Positions 42,743 through 53,715 of a DNA stretch of 64,000 nucleotides are shown here, one piece after another (position 1 is the stretch's first letter; every line of letters begins with the position of its first letter). This stretch comes from Pseudomonas sp. LFM046. Lineage in GTDB: Bacteria; Pseudomonadota; Gammaproteobacteria; Pseudomonadales; Pseudomonadaceae. A model generated the notes under the pieces. The model was not told the origin of the DNA, did no database searches, and was given only the letters and a program-made list of their open reading frames with translations. The translations under genes and the position numbers were made by a program. The stretch lies in the NCBI RefSeq assembly GCF_000949385.2, contig NZ_JYKO02000001.1:1202620-1266619 (forward strand), written 5' to 3'.

Positions 42743-45139
42743 CTAGAACTCTTCCCATTCCTCTTCCTTGCTCCGCGCGGCGCGCCCGGCGGCCCGTTGC
42801 GGACGCGCCGCCTGGGGCTGCCGTGCGGTGGTGCGGGCGGCGGGTTGGCCGGCGTGCGCCGGGTCCAGCTTGAACACCGCCACCGACTGCGCCATCAGCC
42901 CGGCCTGTTCCTGCAGGGCTTCGGCGGCCGAGGCGGCTTCTTCAACCAGGGCGGCGTTCTGCTGGGTCATCTCGTCCATCTGGTTGACCGCGCCGTTGAC
43001 TTCCTCGATGCCACGGCTCTGCTCGGTGGAGGCTGCGGCGATCTCCGCCATGATGTCGGTGACCCGCTTGATGGCGACCACGATGTCGCTCATGGTCTGG
43101 CCGGCCTGGGCCACCAGGGTGTTGCCGTTTTCCACCTTGCTCACCGAGTCGGAGATCAGCGTCTTGATCTCCTTGGCGGCGGCCGCCGAGCGCTGGGCCA
43201 GGGTGCGGACCTCGGCGGCCACCACGGCGAAGCCACGGCCCTGTTCGCCGGCGCGGGCCGCTTCCACGGCCGCGTTGAGGGCGAGGATGTTGGTCTGGAA
43301 GGCGATGCCGTCGATGACGCCGATGATGTCGGAGATCTTGCGGGCCGACTCGTTGATGGCGGTCATGGTGCTGACCACCTTCTGCACCACGTTGCCGCCC
43401 TCGGTGGCCACTTCCGAGGCGTTCACCGCCAGGGAGTTGGCCTGGCGCGCGTTCTCGGCGTTCAGTTTCACCGTGCTGGTCAGCTCTTCCATGCTGGAGG
43501 CGGTTTCTTCCAGGCTGGAGGCCTGCTGTTCGGTGCGGGTGGACAGCTCGGCGTTGCCGCTGGCGATCTCGCTGGCGGCGGTGTTGATGGTGTCGGCGGC
43601 CTCGCGGATCTGCCCGAGCATGCGCGACAGGCTCTGGGCGGTTTCGTTGGAGTAGTCCTTCAGCTCGCCGAAGGTGCCCTGGTAGTCGGCACTGATGCTC
43701 TGCGACAGGTCGCCCTGGGCCAGTGCCCCGAGCATCCGCGAGACATCCTTGAGGCCCTTGTCGGCGGTGTCCACCAGGGTGTTGAGGCCGGTGGCCAGGT
43801 TGAGGATGAAGCCGGACTTGCCCTGCTCGTCGATGCGCTTGGAGAAGTCGCCGGCGGCAGCGGCGCCCACCAGCCCGGCCACTTCGCGTTCCACCTGGAC
43901 TTCCACGGTGCGGTCGGCCCATTCCACCACCGAGCCGAGGCGTTCGCCGGTTTCACTGATCACCGGGTTGGCGACCAGGCCGAAGTGGCGTCCGCCGACT
44001 TCGATCTGGGTGCGGAAGGTGCTGGTGAAGGTGGCGAGCAGGCGCTTCTGGTGTTCCGGGTTCTTGTGGAACTGGTCGATCGAACCGCCCAGCAGCTTGC
44101 TCACCGAGAAGCTCGGCAGGGCCTTGCGCAGGTCCGCCTCGGCGTTCTGCAGCATGGTGGTGACGGTCTTGTTCATGTAGATGATGTTGCGTTCGCCGTC
44201 GGCGATCATCACGTTGGTGCTGCAGTTGTCCAGGGCGCTCTTGATGCGGGCGTTCTCCCCGGCGACCAGCAACTCGCGCTCGCGGGCGGCCAACTGTTCG
44301 GTGATGTCCTGCCACTCGACCACCGCGCCGAGGCGTTCGCCGGTGGCGGTCATGACCGGGTTGGCGACCACGGTGAGGGTGCGGCCGCCCAGCTTGATCT
44401 TGGCTTCGTAGGTGCTGGTCAGACGTTCCAGCATGCCGCGCTGGTGGGCCGGATTCTTGTGGAAGCGGTCGATGCTGCCGCCGAGGATGTCGCTGGAGCG
44501 GAAGTGCGGCAGCTCCTTGCGGATGTCGGTTTCAGCGGCGCGGAACATCTCGCCCACCGCCTGGTTCATGTAGACGATGTTGAAGTCGCGGTCGGCGATC
44601 ATCACGTTGGCGGTGACGTTGTCCAGGGCGCTCTTGATGCGGATGTTTTCACCGGCGGCCTGGGCGGCGGCCTTGAGCTGGTCGCGCACGCGGTCGATGG
44701 CCTCGGTGATCTGCGCCTTTTTGCCCGGCAGGCGGTCCATGTCGCGGCTGAAATCGCCATTGCCATAGGCGGTGACCACGCGCACCACCTGCATCTTCAC
44801 TGCGATATGGGCGGCCACCAGTTCATTGATGCCCTTGGCGAGGTGCGCCTGGACACCGTTGAAGCGCTCCACCGGGATGACTTCGTCGATCCAGCCGTCG
44901 CTGTGCTGGCGGGTCATTTCCGACAGCGCCTTGTCCAGTGCCTCGGTCTGCACGCTTTCCGCTTCCTGCTGGCGCAGGCCCTTCTGCAGGCGGGCGAGGG
45001 CGTCGTAGACCGGCGCCCAGACGAGGTCGTTGGCGGCGTTGATCGGTTGGTCCAGGTTACCGTCGGCCAGGCCCTGGATCAGGCTGGCCAGGTGCTGCGC
45101 GCGAAGCTGTGCTTGTGCTTTTCCGTTGAACAGACCCAT
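42743..45139 (-). CDS. Cytoplasmic PAS-PAS methyl-accepting chemotaxis protein with C-terminal pentapeptide
   Basis: This 798-residue chemoreceptor has no membrane helix. After about 165 residues of helical start come two similar PAS-type domains ([20 protein letters not shown] and [20 protein letters not shown]) about 122 residues apart. A HAMP-like segment follows, then the signalling hairpin with [20 protein letters not shown]. It ends EEEWEEF, matching the CheR/CheB-binding pentapeptide. In P. aeruginosa the che2 receptor Aer2 ends GWEEF but has poly-HAMP and a haem PAS; here the architecture is different. The ligand or cofactor is unknown. Confidence 0.9.
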   Translation of the reverse strand: MGLFNGKAQAQLRAQHLASLIQGLADGNLDQPINAANDLVWAPVYDALARLQKGLRQQEAESVQTEALDKALSEMTRQHSDGWIDEVIPVERFNGVQAHLAKGINELVAAHIAVKMQVVRVVTAYGNGDFSRDMDRLPGKKAQITEAIDRVRDQLKAAAQAAGENIRIKSALDNVTANVMIADRDFNIVYMNQAVGEMFRAAETDIRKELPHFRSSDILGGSIDRFHKNPAHQRGMLERLTSTYEAKIKLGGRTLTVVANPVMTATGERLGAVVEWQDITEQLAARERELLVAGENARIKSALDNCSTNVMIADGERNIIYMNKTVTTMLQNAEADLRKALPSFSVSKLLGGSIDQFHKNPEHQKRLLATFTSTFRTQIEVGGRHFGLVANPVISETGERLGSVVEWADRTVEVQVEREVAGLVGAAAAGDFSKRIDEQGKSGFILNLATGLNTLVDTADKGLKDVSRMLGALAQGDLSQSISADYQGTFGELKDYSNETAQSLSRMLGQIREAADTINTAASEIASGNAELSTRTEQQASSLEETASSMEELTSTVKLNAENARQANSLAVNASEVATEGGNVVQKVVSTMTAINESARKISDIIGVIDGIAFQTNILALNAAVEAARAGEQGRGFAVVAAEVRTLAQRSAAAAKEIKTLISDSVSKVENGNTLVAQAGQTMSDIVVAIKRVTDIMAEIAAASTEQSRGIEEVNGAVNQMDEMTQQNAALVEEAASAAEALQEQAGLMAQSVAVFKLDPAHAGQPAARTTARQPQAARPQRAAGRAARSKEEEWEEF

Positions 45140-45157
45140 GGATTGTCCCCTTGCGTG

Positions 45158-45643
45158 TCAGGCTGCGGCTTCTTCGACCAGGGCCATTTCGCGGCTGGTC
45201 ATCAGCTTCTCGATGTCCACCAGGATCAACATCCGCTCGGCCACGGTGGCAAGGCCCAGCAGGTACTCGGTATCGAAGCTGGCGCCGAATTCCGGCGGCG
45301 GCTTGATCTCTTCGCCCGGCAGGGCGATCACGTCGGACACCGAGTCCACCACCACGCCGACGATGCGCCGGCCGATGTTGAGGATGATGACCACGGTGAA
45401 CGGGTCGTAGGTGACGTCGGCGAGGTTGAATTTGATGCGCAGGTCGACGATGGGAACGATGGCGCCGCGCAGGTTGATCACGCCCTTGATGAAGGCCGGG
45501 CTGTTGGCGATGGCGGTCACCTGGTCATAGCCGCGAATTTCCTGCACCCGGAGTATGTCGATGGCGTACTCCTCGCGACCGAGGGTGAAGGTCAGGTACT
45601 CCTGGGCCGATTGGCCCGCCTGCTCCGCACTAGGGGAGTTCAT
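45158..45643 (-). CDS. cheW: CheW: chemotaxis coupling protein
   Basis: This 161-residue protein has the CheW SH3-like fold: [21 protein letters not shown], then [16 protein letters not shown], then [11 protein letters not shown]. It links receptors to CheA. It overlaps the cheA stop by 14 bases. Confidence 0.92.
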   Translation of the reverse strand: MNSPSAEQAGQSAQEYLTFTLGREEYAIDILRVQEIRGYDQVTAIANSPAFIKGVINLRGAIVPIVDLRIKFNLADVTYDPFTVVIILNIGRRIVGVVVDSVSDVIALPGEEIKPPPEFGASFDTEYLLGLATVAERMLILVDIEKLMTSREMALVEEAAA

Positions 45644-47468
45644 GCAGCGCTGCTCCTTGTTGTTGTGCCAGGCCCGGCAGGGCGTCTACGTCGAGGATCA
45701 GGGCGACGCTGCCGTCGCCCATGATGGTGGCGCCGGCGATGCCATCGATCCGGCGGAAGTTCTGTTCCAGGCTCTTGATCACCACCTGCTGCTGGCCTAC
45801 CAGGTCGTCCACCTGCAGGGCGAAGGGGCGCCCGTCGGCTTCGAGGATGACCACGATGGACTGCTCGGCCGGCAACGGCGGGGCGGACTCGCCCAGCAGG
45901 TCGTGCAGCGAGAGCAGTGGCAGGTACTCGCCGCGCACGCGGATCACCGCGCCTTCTTCCCCGGCCAGGCCGCGGATGTCGGCGGCCTTGGGCTGCAGGG
46001 ATTCGACGATGTAGGTGAGCGGGATGACGTAGTGGGTCTGCGCCACGGCGACGATCAGGCCGTCGAGGATGGCGAGGGTCAGGGGCAGGCGGATGCTGAT
46101 GCGGGTGCCCAGGCCCGCTACGGAGTCGATGTCGATGCGCCCGCCCATGCCCTGGATGTTGCGCTTGACCACGTCCATGCCGACGCCGCGCCCGGAGAGG
46201 TCGGTGACCACTTCGGCGGTGGAGAAGCCGGGCATGAAGATCAACTGCCAGACCTCGGCGTCGCTCATGCCGTCGTGCACCGGCAGGTTCTTCTCCCGGG
46301 CCTTGGCGAGGATGCGTCCACGGTCCAGGCCACGGCCGTCGTCGCTGATCTCCACTACGATGCTGCCGCCCTGGTGAAAGGCCCCCAGGCGTACGGTGCC
46401 GCTGGCCGGCTTGCCGGCGGCCAGGCGTACCTCGGGCGATTCGATGCCGTGGTCGATGCTGTTGCGGACGATGTGGGTGAGCGGGTCGCTGAGGCGTTCG
46501 ATCACGCCCTTGTCCAGCTCGGTGTGTTCGCCCTGCAGCACCAGTTCCACCTGCTTGCCGAGGCGCGAGGAGGTGTCCCGCACCAGGCGCGGGAAGCGGC
46601 TGAAGATGAAGCTGATGGGCAACATGCGGATCGACATCACCGATTCCTGCAGGTCGCGGGTGTTGTGCTCCAGCTGCGCCAGGGCCTGGTGGATGCGTTC
46701 GTGGACGCTCGGGTCCAGCGCGCCGCCCAGTTGGCCGAGCATGGCCTGGGTGATCACCAGCTCGCCGACCAGGTTGATCAGGCTGTCGATCTTCTCGACG
46801 CTGACGCGGATGGAGCTGGATTCGCCTTCGCCGCTGGCGGGCTTGCTGGCGGCGGAGGGCGTGGCGGCCTTTGCCGGTTCGCGCGGGGCCGGGAGGGCGG
46901 CAGGGGGCGCGTTCTGGACGGTGGGCGTATCGGTGAACAGGCCATAGGCCTCGGGCTCGGCCTGGGCCGGCGCGCCGGGGGCGTCGTCGAAGAATCCGAA
47001 GTCGTCATCGGCTGCTGCTGTGGGCAGGCCCGGTGCGTCATCGAAGAAGCCAAAGCCCGCCTCCTCGATGGCGGGCGGTGCATCCACCAGCAGTTCCCGC
47101 AGGCGGGCGACGGTTTCTTCCACCGGCACGTCGGGATCGGGGCGCTGGTGGCGGTGGGCGTCCAGCAGGCGCATCAGCACGTCGCGGGCCTGGAGGAACA
47201 GGTCGACCATCTCCGCCCGCAAGGCCATCTGGCCGCTGCGGATGCGGTCGAGCAGGGTTTCCAGCTCGTGGGTCACGGCGGTCAGGTCGTCGAAGCCGAA
47301 CATGCCGGCCGAACCCTTGATGGAGTGCGCGGCGCGGAAGATGCCGTTGAGTTCTTCCGCGTCAGGCGCCTGCAGGTCGAGGCCGAGCAGCAACAGTTCG
47401 AGGCTGGCCAGATGCTCTTCGGTTTCCTCGTAGAACACCTGGAGGAACTGGTTCATCCCTAAGCTCAT
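45630..47468 (-). CDS. cheA: CheA: chemotaxis histidine kinase with shortened linker
   Basis: This 612-residue kinase has P1 with phospho-His48 ([12 protein letters not shown]), a P3 dimerisation helix, an HATPase domain ([33 protein letters not shown]) and a CheW-like C-terminal domain. It lacks a folded P2 domain. The linker of about 100 residues instead has three short repeats (FGFFDDAPG twice, YGLFTDTP once), which may recruit CheY or CheB. The start at 47468 follows CAAGGCG. Confidence 0.9.
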   Translation of the reverse strand: MSLGMNQFLQVFYEETEEHLASLELLLLGLDLQAPDAEELNGIFRAAHSIKGSAGMFGFDDLTAVTHELETLLDRIRSGQMALRAEMVDLFLQARDVLMRLLDAHRHQRPDPDVPVEETVARLRELLVDAPPAIEEAGFGFFDDAPGLPTAAADDDFGFFDDAPGAPAQAEPEAYGLFTDTPTVQNAPPAALPAPREPAKAATPSAASKPASGEGESSSIRVSVEKIDSLINLVGELVITQAMLGQLGGALDPSVHERIHQALAQLEHNTRDLQESVMSIRMLPISFIFSRFPRLVRDTSSRLGKQVELVLQGEHTELDKGVIERLSDPLTHIVRNSIDHGIESPEVRLAAGKPASGTVRLGAFHQGGSIVVEISDDGRGLDRGRILAKAREKNLPVHDGMSDAEVWQLIFMPGFSTAEVVTDLSGRGVGMDVVKRNIQGMGGRIDIDSVAGLGTRISIRLPLTLAILDGLIVAVAQTHYVIPLTYIVESLQPKAADIRGLAGEEGAVIRVRGEYLPLLSLHDLLGESAPPLPAEQSIVVILEADGRPFALQVDDLVGQQQVVIKSLEQNFRRIDGIAGATIMGDGSVALILDVDALPGLAQQQGAALHELP

Positions 47469-47489
47469 GGGAAGCGCCTTGTGCTGGGG

Positions 47490-47855
47490 TCAGGGGAGGA
47501 CCTTGCGGGTAACTTCCAGCAGCTTTGGCGGATCGAAGGGCTTGACCAGCCAGCCAGTGGCGCCGGCGGATTTGCCTTGCTGCTTCATGGCGTCGCTGGA
47601 CTCGGTGGTCAGCATCAGGATGGGCGTGGCCCGGTAGCCCGGCAGGCCGCGCAGGCTGCGGATCAGGCTGAGGCCGTCCATGTTCGGCATGTTCTGGTCG
47701 GTGAAGACCAGGTTGTAGGCCTTGCTCTGGGCCTTGCCGAGGCCGTCCTTGCCATCTACCGCCTCGTCCACCAGGTAGCCGGCGGACTTGAGGGTGAAGC
47801 TCAGCATCTGTCGGATCGATGCCGAGTCGTCGACTATGAGGATCTGCTTGCTCAT
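47490..47855 (-). CDS. cheY: CheY: chemotaxis response regulator
   Basis: This 121-residue single-domain receiver starts MSKQILIVDDSASI at 47855. The phospho-acceptor is Asp53 (FTDQNMPNMDG). The Thr/Ser (LMLTTESS) and Lys (WLVKPFD) switch residues are in place. The frame extends upstream but the ATG at 47855 follows GGAGAGCCGCACCTG. Confidence 0.92.
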   Translation of the reverse strand: MSKQILIVDDSASIRQMLSFTLKSAGYLVDEAVDGKDGLGKAQSKAYNLVFTDQNMPNMDGLSLIRSLRGLPGYRATPILMLTTESSDAMKQQGKSAGATGWLVKPFDPPKLLEVTRKVLP

Positions 47856-48105
47856 CAGGTGCGGCTCTCCATTGCGCTTTATAGGGGTGAAGCACTGCAG
47901 GCTGGTGCCGACCCGGGGAGCCCGACGAACCTCTGAGCTGTCGGCTGCTCTGTCGGTCTGCGTCCGGCGCCAACCTCTGGAACTGCGTACCAAGATAGCC
48001 ACTGGCCATGACTCTTTTTAGTCGGAAGCCCACCTTGCGTCCAGATTCTGGCGTCAGCCATTCGTCGCGCGGCTGGCTGACTCCCGAAAGACGACGACGA
48101 ACGGT

Positions 48106-49260
48106 TCAGAAAAGCTCCACTTCTCCCGCGTTGACGCTGCTCTGGGCGACGGGGTTGGCAACGGGTTTGCGCAGTTCCGTGGTCTCGTCGCCCAGGCGCT
48201 CCGCCCAGTGCTCCGGCTCCAGGCCGCGCAGGCCGCCGAGGCCCCTGGCGAATCCGCCGAGCTTGGTGAAGTGCTTGCGCATCTGGCCGAGCAACTGGCT
48301 GCTCATGTCCTGGAATTGCAGGGCGGTAATGGCCTGGTCGACGCCGTTGCCCACCTCCAGGGAGAGGCGGTCCAGCTCCTGGATCACCTTCAGGGTGTGG
48401 TGGTTCATGCCTTCGAGGTCTTCCAGCATGTGGTGCAGTTGCTGCCGGGATTCCATGGCGAAACCCATGTCCTTGTCCGCCAGTTGGGCGATGGCCGCCT
48501 CGGCGTCCTGGATCTCCCGGTAGACGACATCCACGTGCCCGCGAATCTGCTCGGAAAAACCGGTGGAGCGGGTGGACAGGGCACGCACCTCGTCCGCCAC
48601 CACGGCGAAGCCCCGGCCGCTCTCGCCGGCGCGGGCAGCCTCGATGGCGGCGTTCAGGGCCAGCAGGTTGGTTTGCTTGGCGATGGCGTCCATATCGTGG
48701 GTGGATTTCAGGATATCGGCGATTTTCTGCGTCACCCGATCCATGCGTTTCACCAGCTCCTGGGAGGTCTGGCTGGTTTCCAGGGCGGCTTCGACGAACA
48801 GGCCCAGGGTGTCGCGGGTGGTGGCGATGAATTCCTGGAAGTTCATGCCGTCGTCGGCGCGCTGCTGGTCGCCGTAGCGTTCGATCAGGGAGTGGGAATG
48901 GGCGCGCTGCTGGTCGATGCGTGCGGCGAGCCCGTGGAAGCTGTCACCCAGGCGACGAATGGCGTCCTGCAAGAGGCCGTCGATCTGTCCGGCATGGGCC
49001 TGGAGGGTGCCGAGCTGTTCGTCCAGGGCATCCTGGGCGCGCTGCCAGTCCGGCGTCGCCGCGACCGTCTGCATGCTGGCCTCTGTCGCCGCGGCGCGTG
49101 TGTCCCGCAGCAGCCAGGTCAGCAGCAGGCTGGCCAGCCATCCCCCGGCGAGGGCCAGCCAGAGCGGCAGGCCAACGGCAATCATGCCGGCGCAGGCCAG
49201 CCAGATCAGGGAGTGCAGGGCCAGGGCCTTGACGGTATTGGCGGACAGCGGCTGCGACAT
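48106..49260 (-). CDS. Short methyl-accepting protein (McpA-like) at head of che2 operon
   Basis: This 384-residue protein starts at 49260 after AAGGGAG. A hydrophobic hairpin (about 14-50) anchors it, with no periplasmic sensor domain. A helical section is followed by the hairpin tip with [20 protein letters not shown] and a short C-terminal part. Coming before cheY on the same strand, it has the position of mcpA/cttP in the P. aeruginosa che2 cluster. The first gene of the operon on this strand. Confidence 0.82.
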   Translation of the reverse strand: MSQPLSANTVKALALHSLIWLACAGMIAVGLPLWLALAGGWLASLLLTWLLRDTRAAATEASMQTVAATPDWQRAQDALDEQLGTLQAHAGQIDGLLQDAIRRLGDSFHGLAARIDQQRAHSHSLIERYGDQQRADDGMNFQEFIATTRDTLGLFVEAALETSQTSQELVKRMDRVTQKIADILKSTHDMDAIAKQTNLLALNAAIEAARAGESGRGFAVVADEVRALSTRSTGFSEQIRGHVDVVYREIQDAEAAIAQLADKDMGFAMESRQQLHHMLEDLEGMNHHTLKVIQELDRLSLEVGNGVDQAITALQFQDMSSQLLGQMRKHFTKLGGFARGLGGLRGLEPEHWAERLGDETTELRKPVANPVAQSSVNAGEVELF

Positions 49261-49386
49261 GGGGCACTCCCTTGCCAGGTGATTGGGCCGAACAACGGTG
49301 CTTTCAAAGGCCATCGGCGACGCAGCTTAAAGCTAGAGGGCTGTCGTCTAATGTCAAATCGCTATCCGTCGGATTTCTGCTGCCGA

Positions 49387-49536
49387 TCATCCTGTCGCGT
49401 CAGCCTCCTCCGGTGGACTCAGGTAGCGATGGGCGCCGCAGCGCAGGCAACGCTGGCAAATCATGGGCACGGCGCCCACTTCGGTACGGAAACCCTCGGT
49501 CCAGTGGCAACCGAGCAGAAAGCAACGAATTCGCAT
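49387..49536 (-). CDS. Small Cys-rich protein, PSPA7_2676-type
   Basis: This 49-residue protein starts MRIRCFLLGCHWTEGF after GGGGAGGAGCC and continues to MICQRCLRCGAHRY. The Cys spacing (C5, C10, then CQRCLRC) suggests a zinc ribbon. It belongs to a small Cys-rich type widespread in Pseudomonas. Function is unknown. It was too short for routine frame listing but has a strong ribosome site. Confidence 0.75.
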   Translation of the reverse strand: MRIRCFLLGCHWTEGFRTEVGAVPMICQRCLRCGAHRYLSPPEEADATG

Positions 49537-49989
49537 GGCTCCTCCCCGGGGGTGGTCCCCCTGGTTCGATCCGGCAGCAGTGAATGGAACGGCACTCGCC
49601 TTGTTGTTCTTGGAGGCATGGGCGGGGAAGAGGATCGGCCTGCTGCTCTAGAGCCGACAACCTAAAAGGGCGGTGGGGCGGCCGCTGGTCGGGCGTAGCC
49701 TTCCGGTGGGCGGATAGCCCTTGGATGACGGGCCCCGGCGGAGTGATGTCAGAGCCTGAACGCTGCCACGCTCCAGCCAGCCCGGAGGCTCCTGTTTCGC
49801 GTCCTGGCGTCCGGAAACCAGTGGCAATTTAGTGGCTATGCTTGGGTTGCGGTGCAAGACCTACGAACAGGTTGGCCGTTGCCAGGTGTGGCTCGTTTTA
49901 GGAAGTGGGTGCTGGCGAAACAGGTGGATGGGTTTCGAGTTCCGCTTTTTATCAATCCCATTGAACGAGGCATGTCTGGAGATTGCGAA
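49537..49989. other. Intergenic region before the GGDEF-EAL gene
   Basis: About 450 bases between the leftward small Cys-rich gene and the rightward cyclic-di-GMP gene. I see only weak GC-rich dyads and no recognised riboswitch. The open frame of the right-hand gene extends back to 49852, but a start there lacks a ribosome site. Confidence 0.35.
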
Positions 49990-52464
49990 ATGGATTTCTT
50001 CAGAAGCGGAAGCGCCGTTCAACCAGCCAGACCCGACCTTTCAGGAAAGAGGCGCCCGACCAAGTGGCACCGCATGTATTTCTTTCTCGCGGGTTTCGAT
50101 GTGCTGGTGGTCATCCTGAGCGTGTTGCTCAACCACATGATCGTCGACACGTACCACCGCTCCATCAAGGCCAACCAGTCCTGGGTCCAGCAACTGTCCA
50201 GCTATTCGATGCTGGGTAGCCTGGCCTCTGCCGTCAACGCACCCGGCAACAATGTGTTCGATACCCATGACGTCGAAGCCGAATCGCGGAACATGCGCGA
50301 GGCTTTGCGTGCCTTCGACGAGCACCTGTCTACCGCAAAGCAGCAGCTGCAGGTCCGCATTTTCAACCAGACGGAACACAGCGCGGACATACAGGCCTAC
50401 ACCCTGGCGCTTCGGGAGGACGTGCACGAAGTCGACATCGCGATGGGCGAGATGGTGAATGAGGCTTTGCTGATCTTTTCCTACTTCCGGGAAGGCCAGT
50501 CGGACAACGCCGGCAAGCGCATGGCCACCATGGACCGGAAGTACGCCGAGTTGCTGGCCTCGCTTGCGACCGTGCGCGAGCGTGTCGGCCTGATCCAGAG
50601 CAAGCTGCTGGAGGAGGAGCTGGAGTCGGTGGAGGTGCTGCGCCGGATCGAGTACTCGACCATGGTGTTCGTGCTGATGATGGTGACCGCGGCGACGCTC
50701 TACGGGGGCAAGATCAGGCGTGAAATGGAGGCGCAGGCAGCCGAAAAGGAGGGCTATCTGGCGGTGCTGCACGAAAGCGAGCGGCAGTTCCGTCAGCAGG
50801 CCTCACTGCTGGACAAGGCTCAGGACGCCATCGTCGTCCACGGTATGGATTACCGCATCCTGTACTGGAACAAGAGCGCCGAGCGCCTCTACGGGCTGTC
50901 GAAGGAAGAGGCCCTCGGCAAGTCGGCCCAGGAGCTGATCTACCAGGGGCACAACGCGTTCAACGAGGCCGCCGACAGCCTGATCGCGACGGGTGATTGG
51001 GCGGGCGAGGTCACGCTGCGGCGGCGTGACGGCATCAGCATCACCCTGGAAAGCCACCGGACCCTGGTGCGGGACGATGACGGCCGGCCGCAGTCCGTCC
51101 TGTCCATCAACACCGACATCACCCATCGCAAGTCCGCCGAGCAGGAGGTCAAGCGCCTGGCCTTCTATGACCAGCTGACCGGGCTGGCCAACCGGCGGCT
51201 CATGCTCGACCGGTTGCAGCATGTGCTGGCGGCCAGCGCCCGCAGCCTGAATACCAGCGCGGTCATCCTCATCGACCTGGATAACTTCAAGGCACTGAAT
51301 GACACCCTGGGCCACGACCGGGGGGACATGCTGCTGCAACAGGTGGCCCTGCGTCTTACGAATTGCATCCGCGAAAGCGACACGGTCGCCCGGCTGGGTG
51401 GCGACGAGTTCGTGGTGCTGCTGGAAAACCTCAGTGACAGCCCGCCGGAGGCCGCCATCCAGGTCAAGACCATCGGCGAGAAGATCATCAGTTCGCTGAA
51501 CATTTCCTACCAGCTGGACGGCTACGAGTACCACAGCAGCCCCAGCCTCGGTATCGCCCTGTTCCAGGGGCAGCTGAACACGGTGGACGACATCATGAAA
51601 CGCGCCGACCTGGCGATGTACCGGGCCAAGGCGGCAGGACGCAATACCATGCGTTTCTTCGACCCGGAGATGCAGGCGGTCGCTACGGCGCGGGCCAGGC
51701 TCGAGGCGGACCTGCGCCAGGGGTGGCAAAGCAAGGAGCTCGTCCTGCACTTCCAGCCCCAGGTGAACAGTGAAGGCCAGGTCATCGGGGCCGAGGCCCT
51801 GATGCGATGGGAGCACCCGGAACGCGGCTTCGTGCAGCCGTCCGAGTTCGTCGCCCTGGCGGAGGAAACCGGTCTGATCCTGCCTCTGGGCCGCTGGGCG
51901 CTGCAATCCGCCTGCGCGCAATTGGTGGTCTGGGCACGGCACCCGGAAACCGCCCGACTGGGCATGGCGGTGAATGTGAGCGCCCGGCAGTTCCACCATC
52001 CGGACTTCGTCCAGGAAGTGCTGGACGTCCTGAAGCACACCGGGGCCGATCCACGGAAGTTGAAACTGGAGCTCACCGAAGGGCTGCTGATCGAGGATAT
52101 GGAGAACACCATCGCCAAGATGGTCGAGTTGAAGGAGATCGGCATCGGCCTTTCCCTGGACGATTTCGGCACCGGCTACTCGTCGCTGTCCTACCTGAAG
52201 AGCCTGCCGCTGGATCAACTGAAGATCGACCAGTCGTTCATCCGCGATGTGCTGGTCGATCCCAACGACGCGGCCATCGCCTGCGCCATCGTGAGCCTGA
52301 GCAAGATCCTCGGGCTCTCGGTGATCGCGGAAGGGGTGGAAACCGACGCCCAGCGCGCGTTCCTGCTCAACCACGGCTGCAAGACCTACCAGGGCTTCCT
52401 GTACGCGCCGCCGCTGCCGGCCGAGACGTTCAGTGAGTTCGTGCATGAACGGTTGATGGCCTAG
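49990..52464 (+). CDS. Membrane PAS-GGDEF-EAL cyclic-di-GMP protein
   Basis: This 824-residue protein starts at 49990 after GGAG; an ATG at 49972 is an alternative. Membrane helices lie at about 28-50 and 218-240, with a helical periplasmic region between. A PAS domain (about 270-385) leads to GGDEF with an intact LGGDEFVVLLEN and EAL with GAEALMRWEHP, NVSARQFHHPDF, LTEGLLIED, LDDFGTGYSSLSYLK and AEGVETDAQR. Both enzymatic activities could be kept. It should tune biofilm or motility by sensing a periplasmic signal. It stands alone. Confidence 0.88.
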   Translation: MDFFRSGSAVQPARPDLSGKRRPTKWHRMYFFLAGFDVLVVILSVLLNHMIVDTYHRSIKANQSWVQQLSSYSMLGSLASAVNAPGNNVFDTHDVEAESRNMREALRAFDEHLSTAKQQLQVRIFNQTEHSADIQAYTLALREDVHEVDIAMGEMVNEALLIFSYFREGQSDNAGKRMATMDRKYAELLASLATVRERVGLIQSKLLEEELESVEVLRRIEYSTMVFVLMMVTAATLYGGKIRREMEAQAAEKEGYLAVLHESERQFRQQASLLDKAQDAIVVHGMDYRILYWNKSAERLYGLSKEEALGKSAQELIYQGHNAFNEAADSLIATGDWAGEVTLRRRDGISITLESHRTLVRDDDGRPQSVLSINTDITHRKSAEQEVKRLAFYDQLTGLANRRLMLDRLQHVLAASARSLNTSAVILIDLDNFKALNDTLGHDRGDMLLQQVALRLTNCIRESDTVARLGGDEFVVLLENLSDSPPEAAIQVKTIGEKIISSLNISYQLDGYEYHSSPSLGIALFQGQLNTVDDIMKRADLAMYRAKAAGRNTMRFFDPEMQAVATARARLEADLRQGWQSKELVLHFQPQVNSEGQVIGAEALMRWEHPERGFVQPSEFVALAEETGLILPLGRWALQSACAQLVVWARHPETARLGMAVNVSARQFHHPDFVQEVLDVLKHTGADPRKLKLELTEGLLIEDMENTIAKMVELKEIGIGLSLDDFGTGYSSLSYLKSLPLDQLKIDQSFIRDVLVDPNDAAIACAIVSLSKILGLSVIAEGVETDAQRAFLLNHGCKTYQGFLYAPPLPAETFSEFVHERLMA

Positions 52465-52489
52465 CACCGGTTCCGCTGGGCCGGCCGTT

Positions 52490-52529
52490 GGTGCGCACGG
52501 CGCGGCGGGTAGGGTGCGCCGTGCGCACC
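52490..52529. repeat. GGTGCGCACGGCGC hairpin repeat
   Basis: A perfect 14-bp stem (GGTGCGCACGGCGC / GCGCCGTGCGCACC) with a 12-base loop that includes GGGTAGG. It is a copy of the GTAGGGTGCGC...GCGCACC palindrome inside the 15.2-kb tandem array. It follows the GGDEF-EAL gene and may stop its transcript. Confidence 0.7.
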
Positions 52530-52624
52530 GGCGGTTGGGTGGAGTGGCCGGCCCTGAACCTTGCCCCGGCGCCGCAGTCTCATCGCAGGCTCGATTTCCT
52601 CTTCCCCCTCTCGCAAGAACCTTC

Positions 52625-53488
52625 ATGCGCCCATTCGCTCGATCGCTTCGCCTGGTCCCCTTGTTCCCCGTTGCCCTGATGCCCTTCCTGGCAAGCCCCG
52701 CCCAAGCCGGTGATGAGCGGCAACTGCTGGCTGCCATCAACGACTACCGCACCCACAGCCAGCGCTGTGAATGGCGCACATTCCGGGCGGCCCCACCGCT
52801 GGTGCTGAAGTCGAACCTGGCCTTGCCGGTGGAATACCGGGGCGAACTGCGACGGGGCCTGCGCGATGCCGGCTACCCGGCCGGGGAGGTGCGCACCATC
52901 CGCCTGTCCGGTGCGCGGGACGCCAAGGCGGCCTTCAGGATGCTCAGCGGCGATTACTGCGAAGACCTGCTGGACCGCCAGGTGTCCGACATCGGCATCA
53001 GTCGCAGCGGCAACCAGTGGCGTGTGGTGCTGGCGCAGCCGATGGCCACGGCTGCCCAGTTGGGCGATGCCCGCTCGGCCGGGCAGGCGCTGCTGGCGCA
53101 GGTCAACGCGGCCCGGGCAAAACCGCGCATGTGCGGCTGGAAACGCTTCGCCGCCGCCCGCCCGCTGACCTGGAGCTCCGCCCTCGGCAGCGCCGCCCAG
53201 CAGCACAGCCGCTCCATGGCCAAGCGCGACTATTTCTCCCACGAAGGCCCCGACGGCGATTCACCCTTCGACCGGGCGCGTGCGGCGGGTTATCGGGGCA
53301 AGCAAGTGGGCGAGAACATCGCCGCCGGCCAGGGCTCACCCCGAGCGGCCATGGACAGCTGGCTCGCCAGCCCCGGCCATTGCGCCAACCTGATGAACCC
53401 CAGGTTCACCCAGGTCGGCGCCGCCTATGCGTCGGAGACCCGCAGCGAAAACGGCATTTACTGGACCATGATGTTCGGGGCGCCGTGA
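52625..53488 (+). CDS. Secreted CAP-domain (SCP/PR1-like) protein
   Basis: This 287-residue protein begins MRPFARSLRLVPLFPVALMP with signal cleavage near SPAQAG (about 30). The CAP domain is in the second half: HSRSMAKRDYFSHEGPDG, AGYRGKQVGENIAAGQGSP and HCANLMNPRFTQVGAAY, with the two conserved His and Glu. The first half (RQLLAAINDYR) is a short related or helical segment. Role may be cell-wall or host related; unknown. Confidence 0.85.
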   Translation: MRPFARSLRLVPLFPVALMPFLASPAQAGDERQLLAAINDYRTHSQRCEWRTFRAAPPLVLKSNLALPVEYRGELRRGLRDAGYPAGEVRTIRLSGARDAKAAFRMLSGDYCEDLLDRQVSDIGISRSGNQWRVVLAQPMATAAQLGDARSAGQALLAQVNAARAKPRMCGWKRFAAARPLTWSSALGSAAQQHSRSMAKRDYFSHEGPDGDSPFDRARAAGYRGKQVGENIAAGQGSPRAAMDSWLASPGHCANLMNPRFTQVGAAYASETRSENGIYWTMMFGAP

Positions 53489-53512
53489 CGTCGGAGGGAT
53501 CCCGACCACCGC

Positions 53513-53603
53513 TGATGGGTTTCGCTTCGCTCTAGCGGAACGCCGCCCGCCACATCCTACGAAAGCGGCGGCCTGCTTTTCTGTGGGGGCGAATTCACCC
53601 CAA
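53513..53603. repeat. Repeat remnants (GATGGGTTTCGC and GGGGCGAATTC types)
   Basis: CTGATGGGTTTCGCTTCGCTC ends with CACATCCTACG (53513-53561), followed by GTGGGGGCGAATTCACCCC (53582-53600). They lie between the CAP-domain and EAL genes. Confidence 0.55.
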
Positions 53604-53715
53604 TGACAGCCCTTCGGCCTGACCAGCCGCCCCTTTGCGCTGTCCTTTGATCGCATGTCAATTTGCAATCACGCCAGCAGCTTCAAGAATGGATAAGTCG
53701 GCAAAGGGATTTTCC

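Noticed and set aside
42716-45724. Very long open frame on the + strand opposite the PAS receptor and CheW
   Set aside because: It is antisense to the well-supported receptor gene, with composition typical of a shadow frame in high-GC DNA and no recognised domain.
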